Assembly (NCBI GenBank): GCA_030015575.1
Contig: JASDDO010000001.1
Coordinates: 320,945,595 to 321,009,594 of the forward strand
DNA: 64,000 nt
From: Agapanthus africanus
Taxonomy: Eukaryota; Streptophyta; Magnoliopsida; Asparagales; Amaryllidaceae
Direction of reading: 5' to 3'
Position numbers and translations under genes: made by a program. The notes below the pieces were generated by a model. It was not told the DNA's origin. It ran no database searches and saw only the letters and a program-made list of their open reading frames with translations. This document shows positions 43,936 through 55,606 of the stretch, one piece after another; the stretch's first letter is position 1; the number at the start of each line of letters is the position of its first letter.

Positions 43936-44440
43936 AGGATAGGATGAGAGCAGCCCAGTGCAGGCAGAAGTCTTATGCCACTGTCGTCGTCATAGACTTG
44001 AGTTCGCAGTGGGGGATCATGTATTCCTGAGGATTTCTCCGATGAAGGGCGTTATGCGATTTGGGAAGAGGGGGAAGCTCAGTCCCAGATTTGTAGGTCC
44101 TTTCGAGATCCTTGAGCGAGTGGGTTCTGTTGCTTATCGTTTGGCGCTCCCGCCTAGTTTTTCGGATGTTCACCGCGTTTTCCATGTGTCGATGATTCGT
44201 AGATACCTTCATGATCCTTCTCACATGATTCAGCACGAGACCGTTCAGCTTGAACGCGATCTTTCTTTCACCGAGCAGCCGGTAGTTATATTGGATCGGC
44301 AGATGAAGAAATTTCGGTCAAAGGTCTTGCTATCTGTGAAGGTTCTTTGGCGTAGCCCGACTAGTGAGAAGATCACTTGGGAAGCCAAGAGCGAGATGCA
44401 GAAGAAATTCCCACATCTCTTTGAAAGTACGCGTAGTTAA
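43936..44440 (+). pseudogene. G2 integrase C-terminus with chromodomain
   Basis: The frame at 43935 reads QDRMRAAQCRQKSYA. It then shifts by one base near 43978 into the frame that continues FAVGDHVFLRISPMKGV to the stop at 44440. FGKRGKLSPRFVGPFEIL is the conserved integrase tail region. The last 50 residues (VVILDRQMKKFRSK, VKVLWR, ITWEAKSEMQKKFPHLF) form a chromodomain of the chromovirus type, which is thought to steer insertion to particular chromatin. The N-terminal integrase core is absent from the window, and the frameshift would prevent a normal product. Confidence 0.9.
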
Positions 44441-44464
44441 ATTTTAATTCGGGACCGAATTTCT

Positions 44465-44478
44465 ATAAGGGGGGAGAT
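44465..44478 (+). other. G2 polypurine tract
   Basis: ATAAGGGGGGAGAT directly before the LTR start TGTAACG. Confidence 0.88.
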
Positions 44479-46079
44479 TGTAACGTTTTAGAAATCGTTA
44501 TACGAATTTTTCCGTTTTAGGGCAAAATAGTCGGTATTTTCCGTTTTAACCCGATTTTGATCAAACGTCCATATAAACTTGCAGGCACCTAGTTTAGCTA
44601 AAATAAAACTAGTACGCGAACTTTGGGTGTATATGGGAACTTTTGGTTCACATAGATTTTTTTCCCAAATAAAATATTATTTTAAGTGGTAAATTATACA
44701 CGTAAATCGGGAAATTTCTTCTCTTGAGAATAAACTAAATCTTATCACTAGAATTTTTGGAAACTTCTTTTTAAATATCTAGATATTTTTTTTTGATGAC
44801 TAATGGTTATATTTTAAAAAGAAAAGAAATGATGAAAAGGTGGCAAATAGCTTTAATTAGCATTTATTGAAACATTAAATGATATTAGCTAGAACTTTCT
44901 GTCTTTTTTTTCACAACACCCCCCCCCCCTCAATTGGCCGAGCCCCCATTTCTGCCCCCTCTTTGTATTAAGCTCATTTCTACAATTTCTTGCTCACTAA
45001 ATCCTTCAAAAGTCCCAAAAATAATTCCACAAATCCTAAATAAAAAATAAAACCATCAATTTCCTTTACTAAGCTTTCTTGGATCTTCAACAAAGCATAG
45101 TTTTTTTTAGGCTAAGATGATGGATCAAGAAAATATTTTGTGTTCTTGTTAAGGTATAATCCCTTACCTTAATCCTTAATTAATTGTTTAGATCTTAATC
45201 TAGCTATTTAAGTTAGCTAATTATATATTTAATATAGCTTTTAAATCATGATAAATTCATTATTCATAATTTTTTATGAAATTCAAGTTAGGGTAAAACT
45301 TGATTAAGTGTTTAATGTTAATTGAAGTGTTAATTTGTGATTAGGAAAAGCTTAACCTAGTAGAAAATGATAATTATTGTTAATTACTACTTTGTTTAAT
45401 TAAGGATTTTGCTTACTAGATTTTTGCTAAAACTTAATTAGCAAGTGTTAAAAATAAGAAAATGGTTTGGATAGCTTAGTTAAGCTATTATAAGATGTTT
45501 GATATCGCTAGAATCGTATTAGCATTAATCTTGTGAGAAATATTGCGATAAGTTGCTTACTAGGTTTCGGGATTTTTCCGGCGTGGGTTCGATTGGTCGT
45601 TGCGAGGTTATATCTATTGTATTTCTCGTAATTGTTTGTGTTGTGTTGCGCGATCGGAACGATCGAGGTCTAGACTTGGTGTTTTGTAGTTTAGCGACCC
45701 TAGTTAGGGTTTTTGGCCGATGTCGTGCGCGATAGATGCGCTAAGTGCGCAGTGTAATTTTCAGGGCGTTATCCTTGCGTTTCGATGTCTTTTCGTCGAT
45801 GTAGGATATTTAGCTTATGCGATGTGTTTGTGAAATTTTAGGTTTGCAAGCGGGGACATCGGGCGCTGTGAACAAGGGGAAGCAGGTGGTCGGATTTTCA
45901 TAGCTCGAGACCATCGGTGAGTAGATTTAACATCTACGGGGAAATCACCCGTATGGCGTTATGCGTCGGGGCTGATATGATATGATAGCTGCATGTTATT
46001 GCAAATTAGTTGATTTCATATGAATGCCATTGCATAGTATTATCTGTTGTACCTTGACTTGTACCTTTGGACATAACAC

Positions 46080-46141
46080 ATTACTGACTGTTCATGTTGC
46101 ACGAGCACTAATTTGTATGCTACACCCACACCGTCAGTAAT
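46080..46141 (+). promoter_or_regulatory. Inverted repeat in G2 LTR
   Basis: ATTACTGACTGT (46080-46091) pairs with ACCGTCAGTAAT (46130-46141) at 11 of 12 positions. It is the counterpart of 12525-12585. Confidence 0.7.
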
Positions 46142-47201
46142 TGTCATGACACGCACAAACGACCTACATACGTGATATGGTAGTGGATAGGGATAGTTGA
46201 GGTAGTAACTCTTATTCCATTGTGCATATGAATTACTGTGGACACATACATACGTGATATTGCATTGGGCAGGGATAGTTGAGATATTGACCCTTATTCC
46301 ATTTCACGTATATCTTTCTATAGCTACTTGTACATCATGCATACATATTGACCTGTACACCCACATACTCGATTACAGCTATATGTACGTCATGCACACA
46401 TACTGACATGTACACCCATATATTTTTGCTATAGTTGTATATACCTTAAGTGGTATTGTTTTGACATGTGATATTGAGACGTTGACTATTGTGCTTATGA
46501 AATACATCATGCATATTTGCTTACATGTCGATACTTAAACCTTGCTACAATTACATGTACACTTCATATGATGCTGCACTTATTTCCGGATGATTTTGGG
46601 AACCGCTTGATATATTTTAAAGCTGGATTCACTTTAAAGAGCGGTTTTCCCTTTATATGCTCATATTGATGTTTTATGTTGCGTATATCAGTTTTATATG
46701 GATTTTACGCATTGAGATATGGATTTCATGTGATTGATGGATTTGAGAACCGTGGGGGTATTTTCAAGAAACTATGTATTGTTTGAAAACCCGGTTTCTC
46801 TTGATATGATATTTTGATGCGTCCACCATGAGATTTCTCCGTTCTGAGATTTTTGATATATACCCGGGGCGAGAAGTGAGTGGGCCATGTGCGGGTACAT
46901 AGTGGGGCCCGGTACGGTTCCCCTCGGCAAGATGTTCATGGTAAAGACGATGAGCCTGGAAGGTGGGAAAGTACCTACTGGTGATTGTATTTGGACTCGG
47001 CGGTTATCGTGGGGATACCGAACGGAGTGATGTATGACATATCGTCAGGGCCAGTCATGGTGACAGCGTATGACTTATGAGGATTTTGCATGTCGATGCT
47101 AGACACGGGTTTCATGATTTTTCGAGTGTCGGTGTTAGACACTCAGGTTTTCCATGATTTCTACGTATCGTCGGTGGACATACGGGGTTGATATTCTCAT
47201 A

Positions 47202-47204
<3 letters not shown>

Positions 47205-47237
<33 letters not shown>
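47205..47237. repeat. TA microsatellite
   Basis: About 16 TA units in the G2 LTR. Confidence 0.9.
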
Positions 47238-47241
<4 letters not shown>

Positions 47242-48255
47242 CACACAGGTATATGTTTTCATGATGTTTTGGGTGTCGATGTTTGACACTCAGGTTCCAT
47301 GAGACTTACAGGATGTGAGGGCCGATCTGAGGATGCGGTGCCTGAGGATTTGGGATTTGATGTGTAAGTGAAGGACACCGGTGTTTTCCCATGCTGATGA
47401 TTTTGCATGAGGTTTTATTATATCATCCCACACACTCAGAATTATTTTGATATGCATTGCTTCATGTAGTTGTAGTACCCGGATGATGTACCTTTACATG
47501 ATTATTGCATATTCATATTGTCATACTTATGCCATCGGATTACATGTGATAGATTAATCGTTGTTCGTGCATACTTGCGATTACAGTATGATGTTAATTA
47601 CTATTCACGAGTTAGCAACTCACCCCCATTGTGCCACAGTGTTTTGCAGGACTTACCCTCTGAGTAGTCGCGGCAGGGCGTCTTATCATCTCTACTTTTG
47701 CGGATACCGCTACGGTTTGCTGTGAGGCCTTTGCTTTTTGGTGGGTTTGCGGTTATCTGTTTGTACATTGTACATCTTTTTGTTGGATCTAGTATTCTCC
47801 ATCTACCACTTCTTTTATTTGACTTAGAGACGAGTTGTGAGGATTCGGTGTTGTATTATTATTTTGGTGACTTTGGGTGCCGTGCTCGTGGAAGCCGGTT
47901 TTGTTGAAAAGTTTTACTTCTTTATGCAGTTTTCTTTTATATTTCTTTGCTTCGGCGTCGTATATATATTTGTGGTGGTTGTCTCCGCCGTTGGGCGTGA
48001 TTTGCTTCCGTTTGGGATGCTTTATATATTATCTATGTTGTACAAAGGAGGTGCTGCCGAAATTTTTAAGAACGAAAACTAAACTTAAAGATTATTTTAC
48101 TTGAGAATTTCTGAATGTTTTAAACTATGTTTTTCTCCGTTTATCCTGTTTTGGGTGGTTTAGATTTCTGGATTTCGGCTTACTTATGTTGCGTACGCCT
48201 GTAGACGTTACGTAGTTTAAGTGCCGGTTACGGTCCAAAATTTTGGGTCATGACA

Positions 48256-48773
48256 ACGGACTAACCTGCACTCATGTCACATGGGAACTGCTACCTGATG
48301 ATAGGTAAAATACCAACAGCAGTCCCCCATGAGTCCGTCTAGTGTAACTCATAACCCAATGAGCACCTGTATACTATCTCAAGTACGACGTACTAATGGT
48401 TGTGTGACAGACCATCTCCCCTGCTGAGATGAGAAGCGTATACACTAGTCTACTCTGGAGTTTCGATGCCCCGTCTTGATAATCCTATGACTAGGGTCCT
48501 GTATAATGATGTGCTTATAGACTACCCAGCCCCCACTAGTGTGACTGCCATCACAATGCTGGTAGTCAAGCAAAGATCCTAAGGGCTCTATCAATATGTA
48601 TTAGCGATACGTTAAAAGAAACATATACACATATTAAGATAGAATCAAACCAAGTAGCATACTACCATATTGAACAAGACTGTTATTATATCCGTGTATA
48701 TCCCAAGCTTCCAAAATGTAATATACAAACCAGTACTATACAATAATGGCCTCTATGGCATATATCACTAACA
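48256..48773 (-). repeat. Old Copia LTR fragment (host of G2)
   Basis: Matches the outer part of the C1 LTR (minus strand start TGTTAGTG; TGAGATGAGAAGCGTA; CAGCCCCCACTAGTGTGACT) with many differences. It is truncated on the left where G2 inserted. Confidence 0.8.
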
Positions 48774-48907
48774 ATAATGCGATATTTCATGTCGGTGTGA
48801 AGCCCATCACCCACTGAGAAACTACTGATCCAAATCAGTAATTCTCGTCCACCTTGGCCAATGATTTCTGGTGATGGCCATCCGTGCACAGCGCGGCATC
48901 TACCTCC
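48774..48907 (-). repeat. Second Copia LTR fragment (host of C2)
   Basis: Matches a more internal part of the C1-type LTR (GTGAAGCCCAT, GAGAAACTACTG, TTGGCCA). It is cut on the right by C2, whose target copy would be CCTCC at 48903-48907. Confidence 0.65.
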
Positions 48908-50219
48908 TGAAAGTATGTCTTAGCATCTCTACTAGGTTTCAAGGAGTATCAAGTATGCAATTTTAAAAAATGAGTGCTAAGTATACTAACCTAGAATCGA
49001 ACTAGAGAATTAAGGTTTCAATGTAAGAAAAATAGTTCTAAACTAAGTGAAGAGTACAACCTTTGTAGACCAAGTCCTTCACTTCTAAAGTTCTAAGTAG
49101 TAGTTCCTAGAACTCTTCTTTGACTCCACTTGATGAAAGAATCGAGCTTGATTGAAGTCTTCAATGGCGAAGATGATCCACCTTGGAGTCTCTCTCACTC
49201 AAGCTCACTCTTCACTAATTAAGGTATTAGTGAAGCAAACAACCTAAACTAATAGGCTAGATTAGTATAGGTTGATGAAGTAGGAGATTTGCTCATTAGA
49301 AATAATTTTCTCTTTACTTTTCTCAACTCAAGAAAAACCCTAGAGTGAGGAGAATGAAGAAGAGATGAGGATAAACTTAGATGAGAGAGAATGAACCATC
49401 AACTTGAGATAAGATTGCGATGAATAAATATCTAAGAGTAAAACAAAAATTAGGAGATGAGTCATGGTTCTCAATGCATCTCCAAGCATCCAAAGCCATG
49501 TCTCATTTTCCTCATTTTCTATTTTTCTTAAGATATAAATCTTCCCATTTATCTTTAGTCTTGTGTGATTCTCATACATCCTTGTTCTATATATCATCAA
49601 CCATGATACAATAATAAATTCATATATAAATATATATATATATATATCACATATATATAATTATATATAAAGAGAAGAAAATCTAAAGTGAGCTAATATT
49701 AGTTTATATATATATATATATATATATATCAAATATATAAATATATATATCAGATTATTAAATCGATACTTGATTCAATAATCCGGTTATATCATATATA
49801 ACCGACAAATATCATTTATATATATGTATATCAAAACATTAAATCAACACTTGATTCAATTATCCGGTTATATCACATATAACAGGCTAATATTCAATAT
49901 TAGATATTAAATCAATACTTGATTCAATAATCCGGTCATATCATATATAACCGTCCAATATCAAATATATATACATAAATCAAATTATTGAATCAACACA
50001 TGATTCAATAATTTGGTTATATCATATATAACCTAACCGATATCAAATATCACTAGATTAGAATACATTATCACATACTCGTATTTAATCAAGCTACCGC
50101 ACATATCTCTATATGTGCCCTACTTCATTTCGCTTGAGCTAGGAAACCTCTGTGTGGGATTCTAAAGACTCGTCAATACGCCAGCAGTAGGTAATGATCA
50201 CATCAGAGACCCACAAGCC
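48908..50219 (-). repeat. C2 3' LTR, inner part
   Basis: 1312 bp from TGAAAGTATG to the S1 target copy AAGCC (50215-50219). AT-rich with TA and ATATC microsatellite-like stretches at 49620-49990. It is a rough inverted match of S1 51210-52390. Confidence 0.82.
49620..50050. repeat. TA-rich degenerate tandem repeat in C2 LTR
   Basis: TA runs alternate with a unit of about 75-110 bp containing TTGATTCAATAATCCGG and TTATATCA, repeated about four times. S1 has two or three similar units in reverse near 51370-51500. Confidence 0.7.
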
Positions 50220-52390
50220 TGTTAGTTATGTATATGCCCTAGAGGCCATTATTGCACATATGATGTATATTATAGAAGATGCTTGGATATATATAGAGAG
50301 GACTTTCTTGATCGACATGATAGATTGCTATCTAGTTGCTCTTTGTCTTAACATGTAGACTTGTATTGTGATACTGTCTTGCTCTCACATGTTGATAAAG
50401 CCCTCAGGATGTGTACTTGACTACTAAGACTATGATGGAGATCATACTAGTGGGGCCAGGGTAGTCCACAACTACATCCTATAATTGTTCCTAGTCGAGA
50501 GTGTATCGAGACAGGGCATCGATACTCCAGAGTAGACTAGCGTATACGCTTCTTGACCCATATGATGGGCGATGGATGATCCCACATCCATTGGTGTTTG
50601 ACATCAATGATGGTATACGGGTGCTCAGTAGAGACTGGGTACACTGAACGGACTCGCCGAGAACTCATAGTTGGTATTATATCTATCGTCAGATAGCAGT
50701 TCTCTGGTGACACTAGTACGGGTTAGTCTGTAGACCCGAGATCATCATGGAGTCTTGTGTGATTCCCACTGTGCTTTGATTTCCACCTTACCATGTTCAA
50801 GAGATCGTGCAAAACGGTTGCTTTTAGGTACAGTCCCGAATCACATGGAGGCAATGAGCGATAGAAGGGGTTTCGTCTCTCCCGGTATTTGGGGTTGATG
50901 TTGCGTTGTGCTTGATTGGCTATAACTGGAAGTCCCTGGTCAGGGCAGATATGGAGATCTACTGGTAAGTGTTATCAGTAGTTTCTCGACCCGTTATGAG
51001 CCTCACATTGGCACGACTTATCGGTTACTGGGGTCTGACATTTACCACCCCTAGACTGATATACGACATATCAGACGAAGAGACCGGACTGTACGGTAGT
51101 GTTACTGACAGGTTTTACATGAGTATGAGCAGGCTTTCTTGTTGATATTCTGATCGCTCAATACCCGGATAGCCGTTACATCCAGCTAGTACTGCTGATA
51201 GCTTGTGGGTGCTTGATATGATCATCACCTACTGCCGGCGTATTGACGAGTCTTTAGAGTCCTACACAGAGGTTCAGGAAAAACGAAGTAGGAGCACATA
51301 TGTGATATGTGCGGGACCGAGAATAATACAAGTATGTGATACTGTATTCTAATCTCGTGATATTGGTACCGGTCGGTTATATGTGATATAGTCGGGTTAT
51401 TAAATCAAGTGTTGATTCGATAAGAAGATACATATGATATTAGTCGGTTATATGTGATATAGCCGGATTATTGAATCAAGTGTTGATTTGATAATTTAAT
51501 GTATAATTGTATATTTGATATACTAGTTTACATTAACTAATATTAGCTCACTTGTGCATTTCTTTTAATCACTATTTAACACTTAATATATATATGATAT
51601 ATATTATTGTGTCATGCTTGATTATATATGCAACATGGGTGTATGATACTTACACCATATATGAGATAATATTAAAGTTTTTATTTATTTAAGTAATTCA
51701 AAATTTTGTGGTATTTGTCATGGTTGCAAGCTTTGGAAACTTGTGGATAACCATTGACTTTGTCCACCAATTTTGTTTTGCCTTAGATATTTATAAATCT
51801 AACCATTATCTTTAACTATGGTTTATTCTCTACAAGGGTTATATGAGATATTTTCTCACCCATGATTGCCATTCACTCTCACAACATTATCTCTCTTCAT
51901 CTTCTTCTTCATCAAGAGCTTTGCTCTCTAGGTTTTAGGAGGTGAGGAAAATTAGTGAGAAAAAGATTTCTAAAGTGAGCAAAATTTCTACTTCATCATC
52001 CTCTACTAGATTAGCCATTTAGTTTAGGGTGTTAGCTTCACCACTCCCTAATTAGTGAAGAGGTAGCTTGAGTTGATGTCTCCTCGACGTAGATCATCTT
52101 CGGCTTTGAAGACTTCAAGCAAGTTTGCATCTTTCACCTTGTGGAGCCTCTCAAGAGTTTGGGAGATCATTACTCGCAGCGAAGGGATTTCTACACGGAG
52201 CATTTGAAGTGAAGGAGTGGTCTACAAAGGTTGTATTCCGCATTCACTTAGTTGTAAAGTTGTTTACATATGTTATTGTCTAAATCTCAAGTTAAGATTC
52301 TAGGGTTAGGGTTAAGTAACATGGAAAATTTTTGAAAATGGCATGGACGATGCCCTCCGAAACCTTGCTGTTGTGCTAAATAACGCTATA
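50220..52390 (+). repeat. S1: solo LTR inserted in the C2 LTR
   Basis: 2171 bp beginning TGTTAGTTATG. It has the same overall content as the C2 LTR but in the opposite orientation, and it has no primer site, internal region or second LTR. The flanks are AAGCC (50215-50219) and AATCC (52391-52395), a target duplication with one mismatch. The flanking C2 LTR halves join cleanly. The last bases are degenerate, so the right end is uncertain by a few bases. Confidence 0.78.
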
Positions 52391-52395
52391 AATCC

Positions 52396-53365
52396 GTCAG
52401 CGGTACTAGCTGGACGTAACGGCTACCCAGGTATTGAACGAATAGAATATCAACAAGCAAACTTGTCCAAACTCTCGTAAAGCCTATAAGCAACACTTAC
52501 CGTACATTCCGGTCTCTTCGTATGATATGTCGCATATCTAGTCTGGGGGTGGAATTGTCAGAACCCGATAACTTAATAAGTCATGCCGATGTGTGGCTTA
52601 TAACCTTTTAAGAAACTACTTATAACACTTACCAGTAAATCTCATCAGCCCTGACCAGGGACTTGCTGTTATAGCCAATCGAGCATAGCGCAACATCAAC
52701 TCCTAATACCGGGAGAGACGAAACTCTTCCTATCGCTCACTACCTCCATGTAACCCAAGACTGTACCCAAAATCCACCTGTTTGCATGACTCCTTTGAGC
52801 CATGGTAGGGAGGAAATCAAAGCACAGTGGGAACCACACAAGACATTATAACTATCTTGGGTTTACAGACTAACCTGTACATGTGTCACCAGAGAACTGC
52901 TATCTGACGATAGGTATGATACCATCTAGGACTTCTCGGCGAGTCCTGTTTGGTGTATCCATTCTCTAATGAGCACCTGTGCACAATATTTGATGTCAAA
53001 CACCAATGGTTGTGGGATCAACCATCATCCCATACAGGATTAAGAAACGTACACACTAGTCTACTCTAGAATATAGATGCCCCGTCTCGATACTCCCTCG
53101 ATTAGGAACTGTTAAAAGATGTGCTTGCGGACTACACAAGCCCCACTAGTATGATCTGCATCATAATTCTGGTAGTCAAACCAACATCCTATGCGCTTTA
53201 TCAACATGTATCAGAGAGACTGTATACCTATACAAGTGTACATGTTAAGATAAAGGGCAACCAGATAGCATACTATCTTGCCGAGCAAGAAAGTCCTCTA
53301 TATATATGTCCAAGCATCTACTATATCTTACAATAATGGCCTCTAGGGCATACATATTCCTAACA
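52396..53365 (-). repeat. C2 3' LTR, outer part
   Basis: 970 bp ending CCTAACA at the polypurine tract (minus-strand start TGTTAGG). With the inner part the LTR is about 2.28 kb. Confidence 0.82.
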
Positions 53366-53376
53366 ATCCCCCACTT
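53366..53376 (-). other. C2 polypurine tract
   Basis: On the minus strand AAGTGGGGGAT, a variant of the C1 and A1 tract. Confidence 0.85.
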
Positions 53377-54910
53377 GCACTAAGGCCGGTTGTTGTAGTA
53401 TCGCATACCCAACATCCCAAAAAGTCTCTCAAACTGCGTTTGGAGGAGGGCCTTCATGAGTGGATCCGTCGTGTTGTCCTTCATATCGAATCCTCCAGTT
53501 CTACCAGATCTTCAGTTGCAGTTTGTGTATCTAGAATTTCTTCCAGCTCTACATCATTACCACTAATTTCTTTCGCAAGAAATTCCTTTTCTAAAAAGGT
53601 GGCATATCGAGAAACAAACACTCTTTGTTCCTCCGTGTGGTAGAAGATATACCCTCGCGAATGTTTAGGATATCCAACAAACTTACACAGAACAGACCTT
53701 GCCTCGAGCTTGTCCGGATTTTGCTTTTAACAAAAACCGGACAACCCCATATCTTAATGAAATTAAGACATGGTCTCTTCCCCTCCCATATCTCATATGG
53801 AGTGGTAGGCGTAGATTTGGTAGGAACCCTATTGAATAGGTATGCAGCTATCTTAAGTGCATAACCCCAAAAGGAAACAGGTAACTCAAAAACACTCATC
53901 ATAGAGCGCACCATATCTAATAGGGTGTGATTCCTCTACTCCGATACTCCATTGTGCTGTGGTGTAAACGGATGAGTAAGCTGAGAGAGAATACCATTCT
54001 CTTTTAGATAATCTCGGAATTTCGTGCTTAACTATTCTCCTTCTCGATCAGATTGAAGGATTTTAATACTTTTACCCGTCTGGTTCTCTACTTCGCTCTT
54101 ATATTCCTTGAATTTCTCAAAAACTTCAGATTTGTGTTTCAACAGGAACACATGTCCGAATCTTGAGAGATCATCAGTGAATGTAATGAAGTACAAGGAA
54201 CCATTCCTGACATGTGTAGATATAGGACCGCATTAATCACTATGTATCATTCCCAAGAGTTCGGTAGCTCTTTCTCCGTGTCCCGTAAATGGAGTTTTGG
54301 TCATCTTGCCTTTGAGACATGACTAACAAGTTTCATAAGATGTAAATTTGAACGGATTCAAATCCATCTTTATGCAACTTAGCCAGTCTGGTCGGATTGA
54401 TATGATCAAGTCTACAGTGCCACAAGAAGGCTTCGTTCTGAATTTTTCCTTTTGTGTGTGTTCTATATATTTAGAACCGTGTTTTGATTTAGAACGTATA
54501 TATCATTACACAATGTACCAAACCCAATCAACACTTGATTTAGGAAAATGTTCATAAAATTTTCTCTAATGCAAAGTTATATCCTTCTTTATCTAATAAA
54601 GAAACGGATATTATATTGCACATCATCGACGGTATGTAATAACAGTCGTCCAAAATCAATGTATTACCATTTGGCAATACAAGGTGATATTCGCCGACAG
54701 CTTCGGCAGTAACAATTGCTCCATTCCCTACTCTGAGAGATATATCACCCTTTCCCAGTTCTCTACTTTTCTTTAACCCTTGTAACAGATTACAAATATA
54801 GGATCCTGATCCGGTATCCAATACCCAGGACGTAGAGCAGACTGAGAAACAGTTCTCAATAACCAACACACCCGAAGAAGATACATCAACGTGCTCTTTC
54901 TTCATCCGGG
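53377..54910 (-). pseudogene. C2 deleted Copia pol (protease, partial integrase)
   Basis: Reading leftward, 54905-54552 encodes the protease region: STSWVLDTGSGSYICN, then VGEYHLVLPNGNTL, then SMMCNIISVSLLDKEGYNF, matching C1 position by position. The integrase zinc and catalytic region (54540-53920) is present but has several stops. An intact stretch at 53914-53591 contains MVRSMMSVFELPVSFWGYAL and PYEIWEGKRPCLNFIKIWGCPVFVK. At about 53475 the sequence jumps from the integrase-RT linker to the last codons of RNase H, so RT has been deleted. No active product is possible. Confidence 0.85.
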
Positions 54911-55605
54911 TGGTGTGGAAATCCTTGTATTTCCCCTATCCCTTGCGCAGACTTATGACGGATGTCATAAGATAGGGCGAAACCAACGTTCCCTAGCCCA
55001 GTATAATAAGCGAGTTCGGTCAATACATCCATATTATTATCTTAATTAAGGCGTGACATGGTCACTACCTGGAGAGAGAGAGAGAAGAAAACACTTTAGC
55101 GTGCGCTCTTGCAAGATTAGATTGGTTATTATCTTATCTAATCAGGATGGCTTCCACTATTTTTATCAAATCTTCCTTCAAACCCTAAAAGGTAAGATTA
55201 GCCGGGATTAATTACACCCTACAAGTTCGCCAATCGGTCAGCCAGGCAAGTGTTGGTACTCCGAGGGAGTATCCCCGTGCTTTCGCATTGAACTAATAAA
55301 TAACCTCATTTCCGCAGAGGTATAACCCCGTTAACACCTTCCTTAGACACCTACTGGATTAGCTAATTGTAAAGTGGAAAACTTAACCAGGAGTAACACT
55401 TACTCGCAGTGGGTATCATGATCCAACTATCATATAGAAGGTATGCAATCTCATTGCAAATTTCAACATTTGAAATTCCCGATATCCGTTTTTACCCATA
55501 GCGACTTATGACCTTGGCTATGGTCAACAAATCATAAGCGCTAGTCAAGTTCAACCCATCATTTCATGATTGAATTAAACCCACCCGCATGACCCTTGGC
55601 TATGG
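54911..55605 (-). other. C2 leader, part next to the deleted gag
   Basis: Only about 150 bases separate protease from the leader; the gag gene is deleted. The pyrimidine tract with AG (55069-55090) and an ATG (55057-55059) match the C1 gag start. The third stem-loop CTTATGA/TCATAAG is at 55505-55538. The segment ends in the second stem-loop at the T2 insertion. Confidence 0.78.
55505..55538 (-). promoter_or_regulatory. Third stem-loop of the C2 leader array
   Basis: CTTATGA (55505-55511) and TCATAAG (55532-55538), with the inner RNA-strand sequence TTTGTTGACCATAGCCAAGG. Confidence 0.72.
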
Positions 55606-55606
55606 C

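Larger units (their letters stand above)
43935..48255 (+). mobile_element. G2: 3' end of a chromovirus gypsy element
   Basis: Retains the integrase tail with chromodomain, polypurine tract and complete 3' LTR. The upstream parts were separated by A3 and are not in the window. Likely Tekay/Del type, on the strength of the chromodomain. Confidence 0.88.
44479..48255 (+). repeat. G2 3' LTR
   Basis: 3777 bp, TGTAACG to GTCATGACA, homologous in parts to the G1 LTR in the opposite orientation. It includes a C run at about 44925, the covarying inverted repeat at 46080-46141 and a TA microsatellite at about 47205-47237. Frames at 47698-48104 are short, overlapping and hydrophobic and are not supported as genes. 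Confidence 0.88.

Noticed and set aside
47698..48104. Three overlapping hydrophobic plus-strand frames at the end of the G2 LTR
   Set aside because: Short, overlapping, T-rich and confined to the LTR; no start context or homology recognised.
48908..50219. Possible DNA transposon or MITE suggested by inverted arms at 48908-50219 and 51210-52390
   Set aside because: The arms are LTRs in opposite orientation from two separate insertions; there is no shared terminal inverted repeat with one target duplication around both.
53440..53643. Plus-strand open frames across the C2 pol region
   Set aside because: They are antisense shadows of the protease-integrase relic, whose minus-strand translation matches C1.
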